In this document: one piece after another, positions 6,971-15,656 of the stretch
Layout: the number at the start of each line of letters is the position of its first letter
How positions within the stretch are numbered: the stretch's first letter is position 1
Origin: Patescibacteria group bacterium
GTDB taxonomy: Bacteria; Patescibacteriota; Gracilibacteria; UBA1369; LOWO2-01-FULL-3
DNA length: 16,808 nt
Reading direction: 5' to 3'
Assembly (NCBI GenBank): GCA_018818755.1
Contig: JAHIRL010000078.1
Span: 1 to 16,808 of the forward strand
Translations under genes and position numbers: made by a program
Notes under the pieces: model-generated
Databases searched by the model: none
Told to the model about the DNA's origin: nothing
What the model saw: the letters and a program-made list of their open reading frames with translations, nothing else

Positions 6971-7344
6971 TTGAAACTTAAGTTTGAGTGATCGCCCCGC
7001 TCTGCGGGGAGGAAAGTCCGAGCACCACGGCAAACGATAGCCGCTAACAGCGCGCCACTTTCGTACCTAATAAGGCGAATGGAGGGAAAGTGCCACAGAG
7101 ACAATACTACTTCTGTTTCGACAGAGGGAAAGGTGAAAAGTCCCATTCAGTGGGAGATTTCCCCGCACTGCGGGGAGAAACGGCAAACCCTATCGGGTGC
7201 AAGGTGAGATGGAAAATTTGGTTTTGCGCCAAATCAAAACTAAATTTCTCACCGCTAAAATCCCGCCAACGGCGCGGATTAGATAGATGATCACACTCCG
7301 CTAAGCGGAGTACAAAACTCGGCTTATGATAGCTTAAGTTTTAA
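6971..7344 (+). ncRNA. rnpB: RNase P RNA, bacterial type A
   Basis: This is the catalytic RNA that removes the 5' leader of pre-tRNAs. It was recognised from GAGGAAAGTCCGAG (7009-7022), CACAGAGAC, the GCAAACC...GGTGCAAGG block, TAGATAGATGA and the 3' ACTCGGCTTAT. Helices check by hand: P1 AAACTTAAG (6974-6982) with CTTAAGTTT (7333-7341); P2 GTGATC (6988-6993) with GATCAC (7289-7294); P3 CCCCGC/GCGGGG (6995-7009); P4 core CCGAG (7018-7022) with CTCGG (7318-7322); P19 ACTCCGC/GCGGAGT (7295-7311). A stem GGTGAGA with TCTCACC in the 3' half, holding an inner ATTTGG/CCAAAT hairpin, fits the P15-P16 region. P3 is very short. No U-tract terminator follows, so it may be processed from a transcript continuing into the sugar transferase gene. 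Confidence 0.95.
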
Positions 7345-7371
7345 AAGCACTTACTAAGAAACGGGCAAAAC

Positions 7372-8796
7372 ATGAAAAAATTTGAAATTTTCTTTGGTAT
7401 GATCAAAATTCCCCTGGATTTCGCAATGACAATCCTGGGATTTTTGGCAGCCTACAAACTTCGCCTAATAACAGAACCAAGCGAATCCCTGATCAAGCCC
7501 ATAGACTACAGTGCTCTACCAACAATACACGAATATCTAAACTTTAGCATTTGGATGGCTCTCGCCCTTGTTGTAATTTTCGCCATCTCCAAAATGTACT
7601 ATCTCAAATCCACCCACCATCTCAACAAAGAGCTCACCAAATCAGTAATTCTTTGCGCGATCTGGGCCATGTTCATAATCTCCTACTTCTTTTTCACCAG
7701 GCAATTCCCCTTCTCCCGCTTGGCAATGATTTACAGTTGGATGTTCACAGCAATCTTTATCATCTGCGGAAAATCCTTCATCCGAGTAGTTGAAAATTTT
7801 CTACTCAAACAAGGAATGGGCAAAAGAAAATTGGTATTTTTAGGCAACAATAAAATCACTCAAGAAATCCACAAAGCTCTCATCCACAATCCCGGCTACA
7901 CAATAGTGGGGACAATCAGCGAAAACAAAGAATCCGCCCCTGTTAAACATTTAGGGACACTAAGCAAGATCAAACACCTAATTCACCAATACCACATCGA
8001 CGAAATAATCCAAACCACAGAAGCAAGCGAAAACCTTCTGGAACTTTGTGACCTAAACCACATCAGCTATCGATTCATCCCAAACCAAGTGGAAATGCGC
8101 CAAACAAACATCGAAATCGACGAAATCAGCGGCATTCCCGTAATCAGCCTTCGCCACACCCCCTTAGACGGTTGGGGCAAAGTAGCCAAAAGAATCCTAG
8201 ACATAATCGGATCCGGCCTGGGACTAATCCTTCTCTCCCCCATCTTCCTAATAACAGCCATTGCTATAAAACTGGACTCAAAAGGCCCAATACTGTTCAC
8301 AAAACTCGATAACGGCAAATCCGTACGCAGAGTGGGGCAATACGGCAAACTCTTCAAATTCTACAAATTCCGTTCAATGCACCCCAACACCGACAGCCTG
8401 CGCTACAACGAATTAGCCAAAGACAACACCCGCACAGAGGGACCACTCGTAAAAATCAAACAAGACCCCCGCGTAACCCGCGTTGGCCGCTTCATCCGCA
8501 AATACTCAATCGATGAACTTCCCCAACTTTGGAGTGTTTTCACCGGAAAACTAAGCCTGGTCGGCCCTCGCCCACACCTCCCCGAAGAAGTAAAACAATA
8601 TCGCAATCACCAAAAATTCGTCCTCACAATAAAACCTGGAATCACCGGCATTCCCCAAACAAGTGGCCGTTCCAACCTCAGCTTCGATGACGAAGTAAAA
8701 CTGGACCGCTACTACATTGAAAACTGGTCAATCTGGCTGGATATCAAAATAATCTTAAAAACCTTTGCAGTAGTGATAAAAGGGCATGATGAATAA
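7372..8796 (+). CDS. Polyprenyl-phosphate sugar-1-phosphate transferase (WcaJ/WbaP-like)
   Basis: This enzyme class moves a hexose-1-phosphate from a nucleotide sugar to undecaprenyl phosphate, the first step in making a surface polysaccharide or glycan. The 474 residues show four N-terminal TM helices (about 12-30, 57-76, 90-108, 115-133), a Rossmann-like CoA-binding-type domain starting at KLVFLGNNK (153), then the catalytic bacterial sugar transferase domain. That domain begins with a re-entrant hydrophobic segment after KRILDIIG (263-270) and has KFYKFRSM (339-346), SIDELPQLW (379-387) and LVGPRP (396-401). The probable substrate is UDP-glucose or UDP-galactose, given galU upstream, but the sugar cannot be read from sequence. 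It starts 27 bases after the RNase P RNA with no clear promoter of its own. Confidence 0.94.
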   Translation: MKKFEIFFGMIKIPLDFAMTILGFLAAYKLRLITEPSESLIKPIDYSALPTIHEYLNFSIWMALALVVIFAISKMYYLKSTHHLNKELTKSVILCAIWAMFIISYFFFTRQFPFSRLAMIYSWMFTAIFIICGKSFIRVVENFLLKQGMGKRKLVFLGNNKITQEIHKALIHNPGYTIVGTISENKESAPVKHLGTLSKIKHLIHQYHIDEIIQTTEASENLLELCDLNHISYRFIPNQVEMRQTNIEIDEISGIPVISLRHTPLDGWGKVAKRILDIIGSGLGLILLSPIFLITAIAIKLDSKGPILFTKLDNGKSVRRVGQYGKLFKFYKFRSMHPNTDSLRYNELAKDNTRTEGPLVKIKQDPRVTRVGRFIRKYSIDELPQLWSVFTGKLSLVGPRPHLPEEVKQYRNHQKFVLTIKPGITGIPQTSGRSNLSFDDEVKLDRYYIENWSIWLDIKIILKTFAVVIKGHDE

Positions 8797-8835
8797 AATT
8801 GTCAATCCCCTTTCCCTACACCTCAACCCTTTCAA

Positions 8836-8844
8836 TGCTAAAAT
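8836..8844 (+). promoter_or_regulatory. secA extended -10 promoter
   Basis: TGC followed by TAAAAT (8839-8844) forms an extended -10. The -35 position (8816-8821, CCTACA) is poor, as is common with extended -10 promoters. The -10 is one arm of an imperfect inverted repeat: TGCTAAAAT (8836-8844) against ATATTAGCA (8857-8865), 8 of 9 pairs. That repeat could be an operator, or the second arm could simply lie in the start of the leader. Confidence 0.45.
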
Positions 8845-8879
8845 GCAATGCGTCAAATATTAGCAAAACAACCTAAACT

Positions 8880-11480
8880 ATGCTCAGATCAATCATAAAT
8901 AAATTCATGGGCGATCCCCATGAGAAAGTAATTAAAAAAATCCAGCCACTTGTAGATAAAATCAAAGAAATCGAAACTCAATATCAAGAAAGCATCAAAG
9001 ATCAGAACGATGTTCTTGCTAAAACCTCCGAATTCAAAGACCGCCTAAAAAACGGCGAAACCGTAGACGACCTACTCCCCGAAGCCTTTGCCCTCGTAAA
9101 AACAGCCTGCCGCCAACTTATGGGCAGCAGCTGGAGCGTAAGAGATCAGGAAGTAAAATGGGAAATGATCCCTTATGATGTTCAGCTGATCGGCGGAATC
9201 GTCCTACATCAAGGCAACATCTCCGAAATGAAAACCGGTGAAGGAAAAACCCTAGTCTGCACCCTCGCAGTTTATCTAAACGCCCTCACCGAAAAAGGAG
9301 TTTTTGTAGTTACCGTAAACGATTACCTAGCCCACCGTGATGCCGAGTGGATGGGCGGACTTTACAACTATCTGGGACTTTCTGTTGGCGTTTCCGTGCA
9401 TGGAATGAGTTACGAAGAGAAAAAACAAGCCTACAATTGCGATATTACTTATGGCACAAACAACGAATTTGGTTTTGATTATTTGCGCGACAACATGGAA
9501 AACAACAAAGAGCGCATCGTTCAAAGAAACCTTCATTATGCGATTGTGGATGAGGTGGATTCTATTTTGATTGATGAAGCCAGAACTCCTCTGATCATCT
9601 CCGCACCAGCCGGAGAATCAACCGAAAAATACAAACACTATTCCGCCCTAATTCCCCAGCTAAAAGAAGGTATAGACTATGATATCGACGAAAAATCCAA
9701 AACAACAACCCTAACTGAAGAAGGTATAGCCAAAATGGAAAAATTGCTTGGTGTTGAAAACATTTACACCGACAAAGGTTTTGCCGAAGTACATCACATC
9801 GAGCAAGCCCTACGCGCCCACGCCTGCTACAAGGCCGATGTAGACTACATGGTAAAAGATGGCGAAGTAATTATCATCGACGAATTTACAGGCCGCATGA
9901 TGCCGGGTCGCCGCTATTCACAAGGACTTCACCAGGCCATCGAGGCCAAAGAAGCCGTAGAAGTTAAGAGAGAATCCCGCACCCTAGCCACAGTAACCTT
10001 CCAAAACTACTTCCGAATGTTCGACAAACTAGCAGGAATGACAGGAACAGCCCTCACCGAAGCTGAAGAATTTTATCAAATCTACGGACTAGACACAGTC
10101 GTAATCCCAACCAACAAGCCAATTTCCCGTGACGACATGAACGATTCCATCTACAAAACTCAAAAAGGAAAATTTATCGCAATAGCCCGTAAAGTCAAAG
10201 AACTACACGAAAAAGGTCAACCAGTCTTACTTGGAACCATTTCCGTAGAAAAATCCGAAACTCTCAGCAGACTTCTAAAAGCCGAAGGTGTTCCCCACAA
10301 AGTCCTAAACGCCAAACATCATCAACAAGAAGCCGAAATTGTCGCTAACGCCGGACAAAAAGGAGCAGTAACCATTGCCACAAACATGGCTGGGCGTGGA
10401 ACGGACATTAAACTTGAAGAAGAAGTAAAAGCCCTTGGCGGACTATTTGTGCTGGGATCGGAAAGGCATGAAGCCCGCAGAATCGACAATCAGCTTAGAG
10501 GTCGAAGTGGAAGGCAAGGTGATCCAGGGGCCAGTCAATTTTTTGTTTCAATGGAGGACGAACTTATGCGCCTATTTGGAGGAGACCGAATGAAAGGCAT
10601 GATGGATATGCTCAAAGTACCCGAGGACATGCCAATTGAGAATGGCATGATTTCCCGATCCATCGAAAATGCTCAGAAGAAAGTGGAAGGTCGCAACTTC
10701 GATATCAGAAAACATCTGGTTCAATATGATGATGTGATGAACATCCACCGAGAAGTGATCTACAGCCGCCGCAAAAAATATCTCACAAAAGATGTTCTCA
10801 CAGAAGACATTAAAGATATGATCAAATCGCTGGCAGAAGGCATTGTCCGCAACCACACAGATGCCCGTTTGCCAAAAGAGTGGGATTACAAGGAAGTGGA
10901 AGAAGCCATCAACGCCATTTATCACAATGAAAACAAATTCGGCAACATCGAAGAAATAGAAAAACAGGAAGAACTAATCGAAAAAGCCCAAAAATATTTA
11001 CTAGATGGCTACAAAGAGAGATCCAAAATGCTTCCGGAAGCCCACATAATGCAAGAGATAGAGAAAGCTGTTCTCCTCCGCACCACAGACACCCTCTGGA
11101 TGGAACACATCGATGAAATGACTCGCCTGCGCGAAGATGTGGCCTTCAGCGGCTACGCCCAAAAAGACCCCCTAGTCGAATACAAATCCCAGGGATTTGA
11201 AAAATTCAACGAGATGCTAGCCCTAATCCAAAACAACACCGTAAACAACATTTTTAAAATCGATCTCGAGCGCATAATCCCCCAGCCACAACAAAATGAA
11301 GAAGAAGACAACAGTAATCCCATCATCATCAAAGCCGACGACGAAAGCCCCAGGTCAGTCACATACAGCGCTACCAGCATAGACGAACCGAACCACTCCA
11401 CAGAAGACAAAACCGGACGAAACGACCCTTGCCCATGCGGAAGTGGGAAAAAATACAAGAAATGTTGCGGGAAAAATTAA
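8880..11480 (+). CDS. secA: Preprotein translocase ATPase SecA
   Basis: SecA is the motor that drives unfolded preproteins through SecYEG. The 866-residue length is normal. Walker A lies in MKTGEGKT (117-124), and the DEAD-like Walker B is DEVD (224-227), followed by SILIDEARTPLIIS. Further family blocks are the preprotein cross-linking region, TNMAGRGTDI, the LRGRSGRQGDPG arginine-finger region and the helical scaffold. The C-terminus ends in a SEC-C zinc tail with Cys851, Cys853, Cys862 and Cys863, used for SecB or ribosome contact in other bacteria. The ATG at 8880 follows an AC-rich leader with no Shine-Dalgarno. The tail of the gene overlaps the -35 of a possible purL promoter. Confidence 0.98.
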   Translation: MLRSIINKFMGDPHEKVIKKIQPLVDKIKEIETQYQESIKDQNDVLAKTSEFKDRLKNGETVDDLLPEAFALVKTACRQLMGSSWSVRDQEVKWEMIPYDVQLIGGIVLHQGNISEMKTGEGKTLVCTLAVYLNALTEKGVFVVTVNDYLAHRDAEWMGGLYNYLGLSVGVSVHGMSYEEKKQAYNCDITYGTNNEFGFDYLRDNMENNKERIVQRNLHYAIVDEVDSILIDEARTPLIISAPAGESTEKYKHYSALIPQLKEGIDYDIDEKSKTTTLTEEGIAKMEKLLGVENIYTDKGFAEVHHIEQALRAHACYKADVDYMVKDGEVIIIDEFTGRMMPGRRYSQGLHQAIEAKEAVEVKRESRTLATVTFQNYFRMFDKLAGMTGTALTEAEEFYQIYGLDTVVIPTNKPISRDDMNDSIYKTQKGKFIAIARKVKELHEKGQPVLLGTISVEKSETLSRLLKAEGVPHKVLNAKHHQQEAEIVANAGQKGAVTIATNMAGRGTDIKLEEEVKALGGLFVLGSERHEARRIDNQLRGRSGRQGDPGASQFFVSMEDELMRLFGGDRMKGMMDMLKVPEDMPIENGMISRSIENAQKKVEGRNFDIRKHLVQYDDVMNIHREVIYSRRKKYLTKDVLTEDIKDMIKSLAEGIVRNHTDARLPKEWDYKEVEEAINAIYHNENKFGNIEEIEKQEELIEKAQKYLLDGYKERSKMLPEAHIMQEIEKAVLLRTTDTLWMEHIDEMTRLREDVAFSGYAQKDPLVEYKSQGFEKFNEMLALIQNNTVNNIFKIDLERIIPQPQQNEEEDNSNPIIIKADDESPRSVTYSATSIDEPNHSTEDKTGRNDPCPCGSGKKYKKCCGKN

Positions 11481-11494
11481 AAAAATGCTAAATT
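11465..11494 (+). promoter_or_regulatory. Possible purL-purQ promoter
   Basis: TTGCGG (11465-11470) lies in the end of secA and is followed after 18 bp by TAAATT (11489-11494), preceded by TGC as an extended -10. AATGCTAAA is identical to the core of the secA promoter. If real, transcription would start near 11500, which argues for the ATG at 11518 over the upstream in-frame ATG at 11485, which lies within the -10 region. Confidence 0.4.
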
Positions 11495-11517
11495 ATCCCC
11501 GGGCACCAATTTTAATT

Positions 11518-14460
11518 ATGGCACACCGAATTGAGATCATCACAGAAGTAAATGATACCAAGTCGCAAGTTTTAACCGAAAGACTAAAACGCGAGAACTT
11601 CCCCGTACAAAGCGCAAAAGTAATTGAGGTTTATACAATCAATAAAGATTTCACCGATCCACAACTAAAAAAAATCGCTGAAATTTTTACAAATCCAGTG
11701 ATCCAAAAATTCGCTATAGACTCCCCAATCCAATCCGAAAACTTCAGTTTCGCCCTAGAAATCGGCTTCCTTCCAGGAGTTACAGACAACATAGCCACAA
11801 CAGCAAGAGAAAGTATCGAAGACCTCTTTAAAACGAAATTCACAGAAGAAGAATCTGTGCACACTTCCACACTAATTTTCCTAGATGGCAAAATCACAGA
11901 AGATCAAGCCAAAGAAATCGGCAACGCCCTCGCTAACAAACTAATTCAAAGAATCCATATAAAATCCGCAAGACAATTCGAAACAGACAAAGGAATGGAC
12001 ATCGTGGTGCCAAAAGTACATCTCACAGCTCACCAAAAAGCCGATGAAGTAAACCTAAACATCTCCGAAGAAGAACTGCTAAAACTCGGGAAAGAAGGCA
12101 TCTTGGATGAAGACGGAACACGCCGCGGGCCCCTAGCCCTAGACAAAGAATCTCTCGACACCATCAAAAAATACTACGAAAAAGAAGGACGCAACCCCAC
12201 AGACATCGAACTGGAATCCTTAGCCCAAACCTGGAGCGAACACTGCAAACACACAATCTTTGCCGCAAAAATCGACGACAACGAGGAAGGCCTCTACAAA
12301 GGCTTCATCAAAAAAGCTACCCAAGGCATCCGCAAACAAAAAGGCCAAGACGATTTCTGCGTTTCAGTTTTCAAGGACAACTCCGGAGGGATAGTTTTTG
12401 ACGAAAACTGGATCGTAACCGACAAGGCCGAAACCCACAACAGCCCCAGCGCCTTAGATCCATTTGGTGGAGCAATAACAGGAATCGTGGGCGTAAACCG
12501 AGACACAATCGGATTTGGAAAAGGCGCAAAACCAGTCATCAACAAATACGGATTTTGCGTGGGTAATCCACAGGACGAAGAAGCAATATACAGAGATAAA
12601 GCCCTCACAAACCGCGCACTTTCCCCAAAACGCATCCTACAAGGAGTAATCGGCGGTGTAAATTCCGGCGGAAACCAAAGCGGAATCCCCACACCTCAAG
12701 GATTTTTATATTTCAACGACAGATACAAAGGTAAACCACTCATTTTCGTAGGCACAGTCGGCTTAATTCCCCGCACCCTCAACGGCAAGGATTCCTGCGA
12801 AAAACAAGCCAAAAAAGGAGACCGGGTAATAATGGTCGGCGGAAGAGTTGGCCAAGACGGAATCCACGGCGCCACCTTCTCATCCGAAGCCCTAAGCCAA
12901 GGCTCCCCTGCCACAGCCGTCCAAATTGGCGACCCTATCACCCAAAAGAAACTTTCAGATGCAATCATAAAAGAAGCTCGGGACCGCAACCTTTACAATT
13001 CAATCACCGATAACGGAGCCGGCGGCCTTTCTTGCTCAGTCGCAGAAATGGCCAAAGAATGCGGCGGATGCCTAGTAAACCTAGACCAAGTTCCCCTAAA
13101 ATATCCAAACCTCGATCCCTGGAAAATCTGGATTTCCGAATCCCAGGAAAGAATGACCCTCGCAGTTCCTCCGGAAAAAGTCACAGAATTTATGGAATTG
13201 ATGGAATCGCGTGGAGTGGAAGCCACAGATATTGGAGAATTTAACGACAGTGGTCGTTGTGTTGTGGAATTAAAAGGAGAAAAAATTATGGATATGGAAA
13301 TGAATTTTTTGCATGATGGACTCCCAAGAAAAGAATTGAAAACAACTTATACCCGCCCAAACAACCCCGAACCAAACTTCGCAGAACCTAAAGATCTTAC
13401 AGAAACTCTCCACCGCATGATGGAGCGCCCGAATCTTTCCAGCTTTGCCTTCATTTCCCGCCAATACGACCACAATGTCCAAGGCGGCGAAACCATCGGC
13501 CCTCTGCAAGGAAAAGGAGAAGTAAACGGCGAAGCCTCAGTCACAAAACCATTATTCAGTTCAAACAAAGGAGTAGTCTGCTCACAAGGCCTCTATCCCA
13601 CATATTCCGACATCGACACCTACCACATGGCCGCCTGTAGTATAGATACAGCCATCCGCAACAACATCGCCGCAGGAGGAAACCTGGATCACATGTCTTT
13701 AATGGACAATTTCTGCTGGTGTTCCAGTAATGATGAGGAGCGCCTCGGCCAGCTTAAAGCCGCCGCCCAGGCCTGTTATGACTACGCAACCGCCTACGGC
13801 ACCCCATACATTTCCGGAAAAGATTCAATGTTCAACGACTTCAGCGGATTCGATAAAGGCGGAAAACCCACAAAAATTTCCGTCCCCCCAACTCTCTTAA
13901 TTTCATCCCTAAGTGTAATGCCAAATGTTCACAAGGCCATTTCCCTGGATGCAAAATTTCCCGGAGATTTAATTTATGTAATCGGTGAAACCTATCCAGA
14001 ACTCGGAGCCGGAGAATATTACAACATGATGGGAGAAGAAATCGGAAACTCCGTGCCAAAAGTAAATACCGAGATGGCCATAAAAACATACAGAGCAATG
14101 ATGCAGGCAATAGATTTAAGTTTAATAGCCTCAGCAATAAGTCCAACCTATGGCGGATTAGCTCCGGCGTTAGCCAAAAAAGCCATTGCCGGACAATTGG
14201 GAATGAAGATCGATCCATCGGCAATCATCCAAAAAGAAGTTTCTCGCCAAGACCACCTGCTCTTCTCAGAAACCCAATCACGATTCATTGTCACAATCGC
14301 CGCAGACCAAAAAGGTCGATTCGAAAGTACATTTAGAAATGTTCCTTTCGCCCAAATTGGAGAAACAACAGAAGAACCGAACTTCGAAATCAAGGGACTT
14401 ATCAAAACAACAGTTCAAAATCTCAGCGAACACTACAAAAAAACATTTAAAAATTGGTAA
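11518..14460 (+). CDS. purL: FGAM synthase, fused PurS-like and PurL subunits
   Basis: This enzyme converts FGAR, ATP and glutamine-derived ammonia to FGAM in purine synthesis. From the ATG at 11518 (MAHRIEI) it has 980 residues: too long for a small PurL (about 740) and too short for the large form (about 1,290) with built-in glutaminase. Residues 1-155 look like two PurS-like units in tandem; IFTNPVIQKFAI (56-67) aligns with NALANKLIQRIHI (136-148), and FLPGVTDNIA (84-93) matches the PurS loop. The linker signature TWSEHC is at 238-243. AETHNSPSALDPFGG and MVGGRVGQDGIHGA mark the ATP-binding AIRS-type halves. The glutaminase is separate, encoded by purQ, overlapping as TAATG. An upstream start at 11485 would add 11 residues. 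Confidence 0.94.
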   Translation: MAHRIEIITEVNDTKSQVLTERLKRENFPVQSAKVIEVYTINKDFTDPQLKKIAEIFTNPVIQKFAIDSPIQSENFSFALEIGFLPGVTDNIATTARESIEDLFKTKFTEEESVHTSTLIFLDGKITEDQAKEIGNALANKLIQRIHIKSARQFETDKGMDIVVPKVHLTAHQKADEVNLNISEEELLKLGKEGILDEDGTRRGPLALDKESLDTIKKYYEKEGRNPTDIELESLAQTWSEHCKHTIFAAKIDDNEEGLYKGFIKKATQGIRKQKGQDDFCVSVFKDNSGGIVFDENWIVTDKAETHNSPSALDPFGGAITGIVGVNRDTIGFGKGAKPVINKYGFCVGNPQDEEAIYRDKALTNRALSPKRILQGVIGGVNSGGNQSGIPTPQGFLYFNDRYKGKPLIFVGTVGLIPRTLNGKDSCEKQAKKGDRVIMVGGRVGQDGIHGATFSSEALSQGSPATAVQIGDPITQKKLSDAIIKEARDRNLYNSITDNGAGGLSCSVAEMAKECGGCLVNLDQVPLKYPNLDPWKIWISESQERMTLAVPPEKVTEFMELMESRGVEATDIGEFNDSGRCVVELKGEKIMDMEMNFLHDGLPRKELKTTYTRPNNPEPNFAEPKDLTETLHRMMERPNLSSFAFISRQYDHNVQGGETIGPLQGKGEVNGEASVTKPLFSSNKGVVCSQGLYPTYSDIDTYHMAACSIDTAIRNNIAAGGNLDHMSLMDNFCWCSSNDEERLGQLKAAAQACYDYATAYGTPYISGKDSMFNDFSGFDKGGKPTKISVPPTLLISSLSVMPNVHKAISLDAKFPGDLIYVIGETYPELGAGEYYNMMGEEIGNSVPKVNTEMAIKTYRAMMQAIDLSLIASAISPTYGGLAPALAKKAIAGQLGMKIDPSAIIQKEVSRQDHLLFSETQSRFIVTIAADQKGRFESTFRNVPFAQIGETTEEPNFEIKGLIKTTVQNLSEHYKKTFKNW

Positions 14461-15266
14461 TGAAACCCAAAGCACTAATAATCACCGGCTACGGAATAAA
14501 TTGCGAAGAAGAAACCGCACAAGTTTTTGATTCCCAGGGAGCAGAAGCTAAAATAATGCACCTAGGCGACATTATCAAAAATCCAGCTTGTCTGAATGAT
14601 TTTCAAATATTGGCTTTCCCCGGAGGATTTTCTTATGGAGATGACACCGGATCTGGCAACGCCATCGCCAATAAAATAAAAAACAACATCAATGATGAAC
14701 TATTACGCTTCGCCCAGGAGGACAAACTAATAATAGGGATCTGCAACGGCTTCCAAATGCTGGCAAATCTCGGATTGGTTCCTGCCATAAACAACGCCTA
14801 TGGAGAACGCCGCGTTGCCCTAATGCACAACGCCCAGGCCCGCTACGAATGCCGCTGGATCCATGTAAAAACATCTTCCGACAAATGCATCTGGACTCGC
14901 AATATAGATTCTCTGCACATTCCAATCGCCCATGGTGAAGGAAATTTTTACACTGACGAAGAAACCCTCAAACAAATCGAAGCCAATGATCAAATAGCTT
15001 TCCGCTACACAAAAGAAGACGGCTCCCCCGCGAACGGTGAATTCCCACATAACCCCAACGGCTCACTCCAAGATGTCGCCGCAATTTGCGACCCATCAGG
15101 TCGCATTCTCGGCATGATGCCCCACCCCGAACGCTTCCACTGCGCCACTAACGAATGTGGCTGGACTCTCAAAAGACAAAAACTTCTGCGCGAAGGCAAA
15201 GATTTACAACAAGAAGGAGATGGTCTAAAATTGTTCAAGAACGCAGTCACCTACTTCACTTCCTAA
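14460..15266 (+). CDS. purQ: FGAM synthase glutaminase subunit PurQ
   Basis: PurQ hydrolyses glutamine and channels ammonia to PurL. The 268 residues form a class I glutamine amidotransferase: the oxyanion region FPGGFSYGDD (53-62), the nucleophile Cys95 in GICNGFQML, and the catalytic His222 and Glu224 in MPHPER. IAHGEGNF (157-164) is typical of the PurQ glutaminase domain. I start it at the ATG in TAATG, sharing one base with the purL stop. An in-frame TTG six bases upstream is possible but unnecessary. The protein is somewhat longer than a Bacillus-type PurQ (about 227) and resembles the C-terminal glutaminase domain of large PurL, in keeping with the PurS-PurL fusion before it. Confidence 0.94.
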   Translation: MKPKALIITGYGINCEEETAQVFDSQGAEAKIMHLGDIIKNPACLNDFQILAFPGGFSYGDDTGSGNAIANKIKNNINDELLRFAQEDKLIIGICNGFQMLANLGLVPAINNAYGERRVALMHNAQARYECRWIHVKTSSDKCIWTRNIDSLHIPIAHGEGNFYTDEETLKQIEANDQIAFRYTKEDGSPANGEFPHNPNGSLQDVAAICDPSGRILGMMPHPERFHCATNECGWTLKRQKLLREGKDLQQEGDGLKLFKNAVTYFTS

Positions 15267-15569
15267 ATGCAAATCAAAATCACCAACAAAAGAAGCTGGC
15301 TCGATCGCTTTCTCCTCAAAATCTCCAACATCCTCTTTGGAATTTTCCTGGCAAGTCTACTTTTCGTAATCCCCATGCAACTACTGGGAAAAAACGGCAT
15401 CTACCTCGGCTTCGTCCTCAGCCTTGGAGTTGGAATAGCCGGAACAATCTACACCAAACCAAAATCAAACCTTCGCCTAATAAGCTACAGCCTAATTGCC
15501 ACAGTCATTGCAATCCTTGTTATCTACTTCGTAATGATGAGCTACCTCCAAAGTGCCTTGGAGCTCTAA
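15267..15569 (+). CDS. Small membrane protein, unknown
   Basis: This 100-residue protein has three predicted TM helices (about 20-40, 45-62 and 71-93) joined by short basic loops, with a positively charged N-terminus. I do not recognise a family. Its ATG directly abuts the purQ TAA, with no spacing, so it is very probably translated from the purine operon mRNA. That position alone does not make it a purine transporter, since it is too small. It is the last + strand gene before the repeat-bounded cassette. Confidence 0.65.
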   Translation: MQIKITNKRSWLDRFLLKISNILFGIFLASLLFVIPMQLLGKNGIYLGFVLSLGVGIAGTIYTKPKSNLRLISYSLIATVIAILVIYFVMMSYLQSALEL

Positions 15570-15581
15570 CAAAAAGTTATA

Positions 15582-15597
15582 ACAATTCGTACTAGTT
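15582..15597 (+). repeat. Left 16-bp terminal inverted repeat
   Basis: ACAATTCGTACTAGTT here is the exact reverse complement of 16195-16210. Identity stops at both ends of the 16 bp. It lies 12 bases after the small membrane protein gene. Confidence 0.9.
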
Positions 15598-15614
15598 TTA
15601 ACTCCAATCTTCAA

Positions 15615-15636
15615 GGGGTGTCATATATGACACCCC
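15615..15636. terminator. 22-base perfect palindrome, likely bidirectional hairpin
   Basis: The arms GGGGTGTCA and TGACACCCC flank a TATA centre, giving a nine-pair stem with a four-base loop in RNA from either strand. It sits between the converging small membrane protein gene and the cassette gene, as expected for a bidirectional terminator. There is no U-tract on either side, so termination would be weak or need a factor. A protein-binding operator is an alternative, as the DNA palindrome is complete. Confidence 0.5.
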
Positions 15637-15656
15637 CTTCGACCAGAGCCGATTAA

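Noticed and set aside
6952..7290. Open frames on both strands through 6952-7290
   Set aside because: They lie across the RNase P RNA, whose helices P1-P4 and P19 check by hand; the frames have no protein features.
11443..11517. Longer N-terminus for purL starting within secA
   Set aside because: It would overlap the secA zinc tail and add residues with no family similarity; MAHRIEI at 11518 is the natural start of the PurS-like fold.
15155..15595. Basic 146-codon frame across the end of purQ and the small membrane protein gene
   Set aside because: It overlaps two better-supported genes in another frame and has only shadow-type composition.
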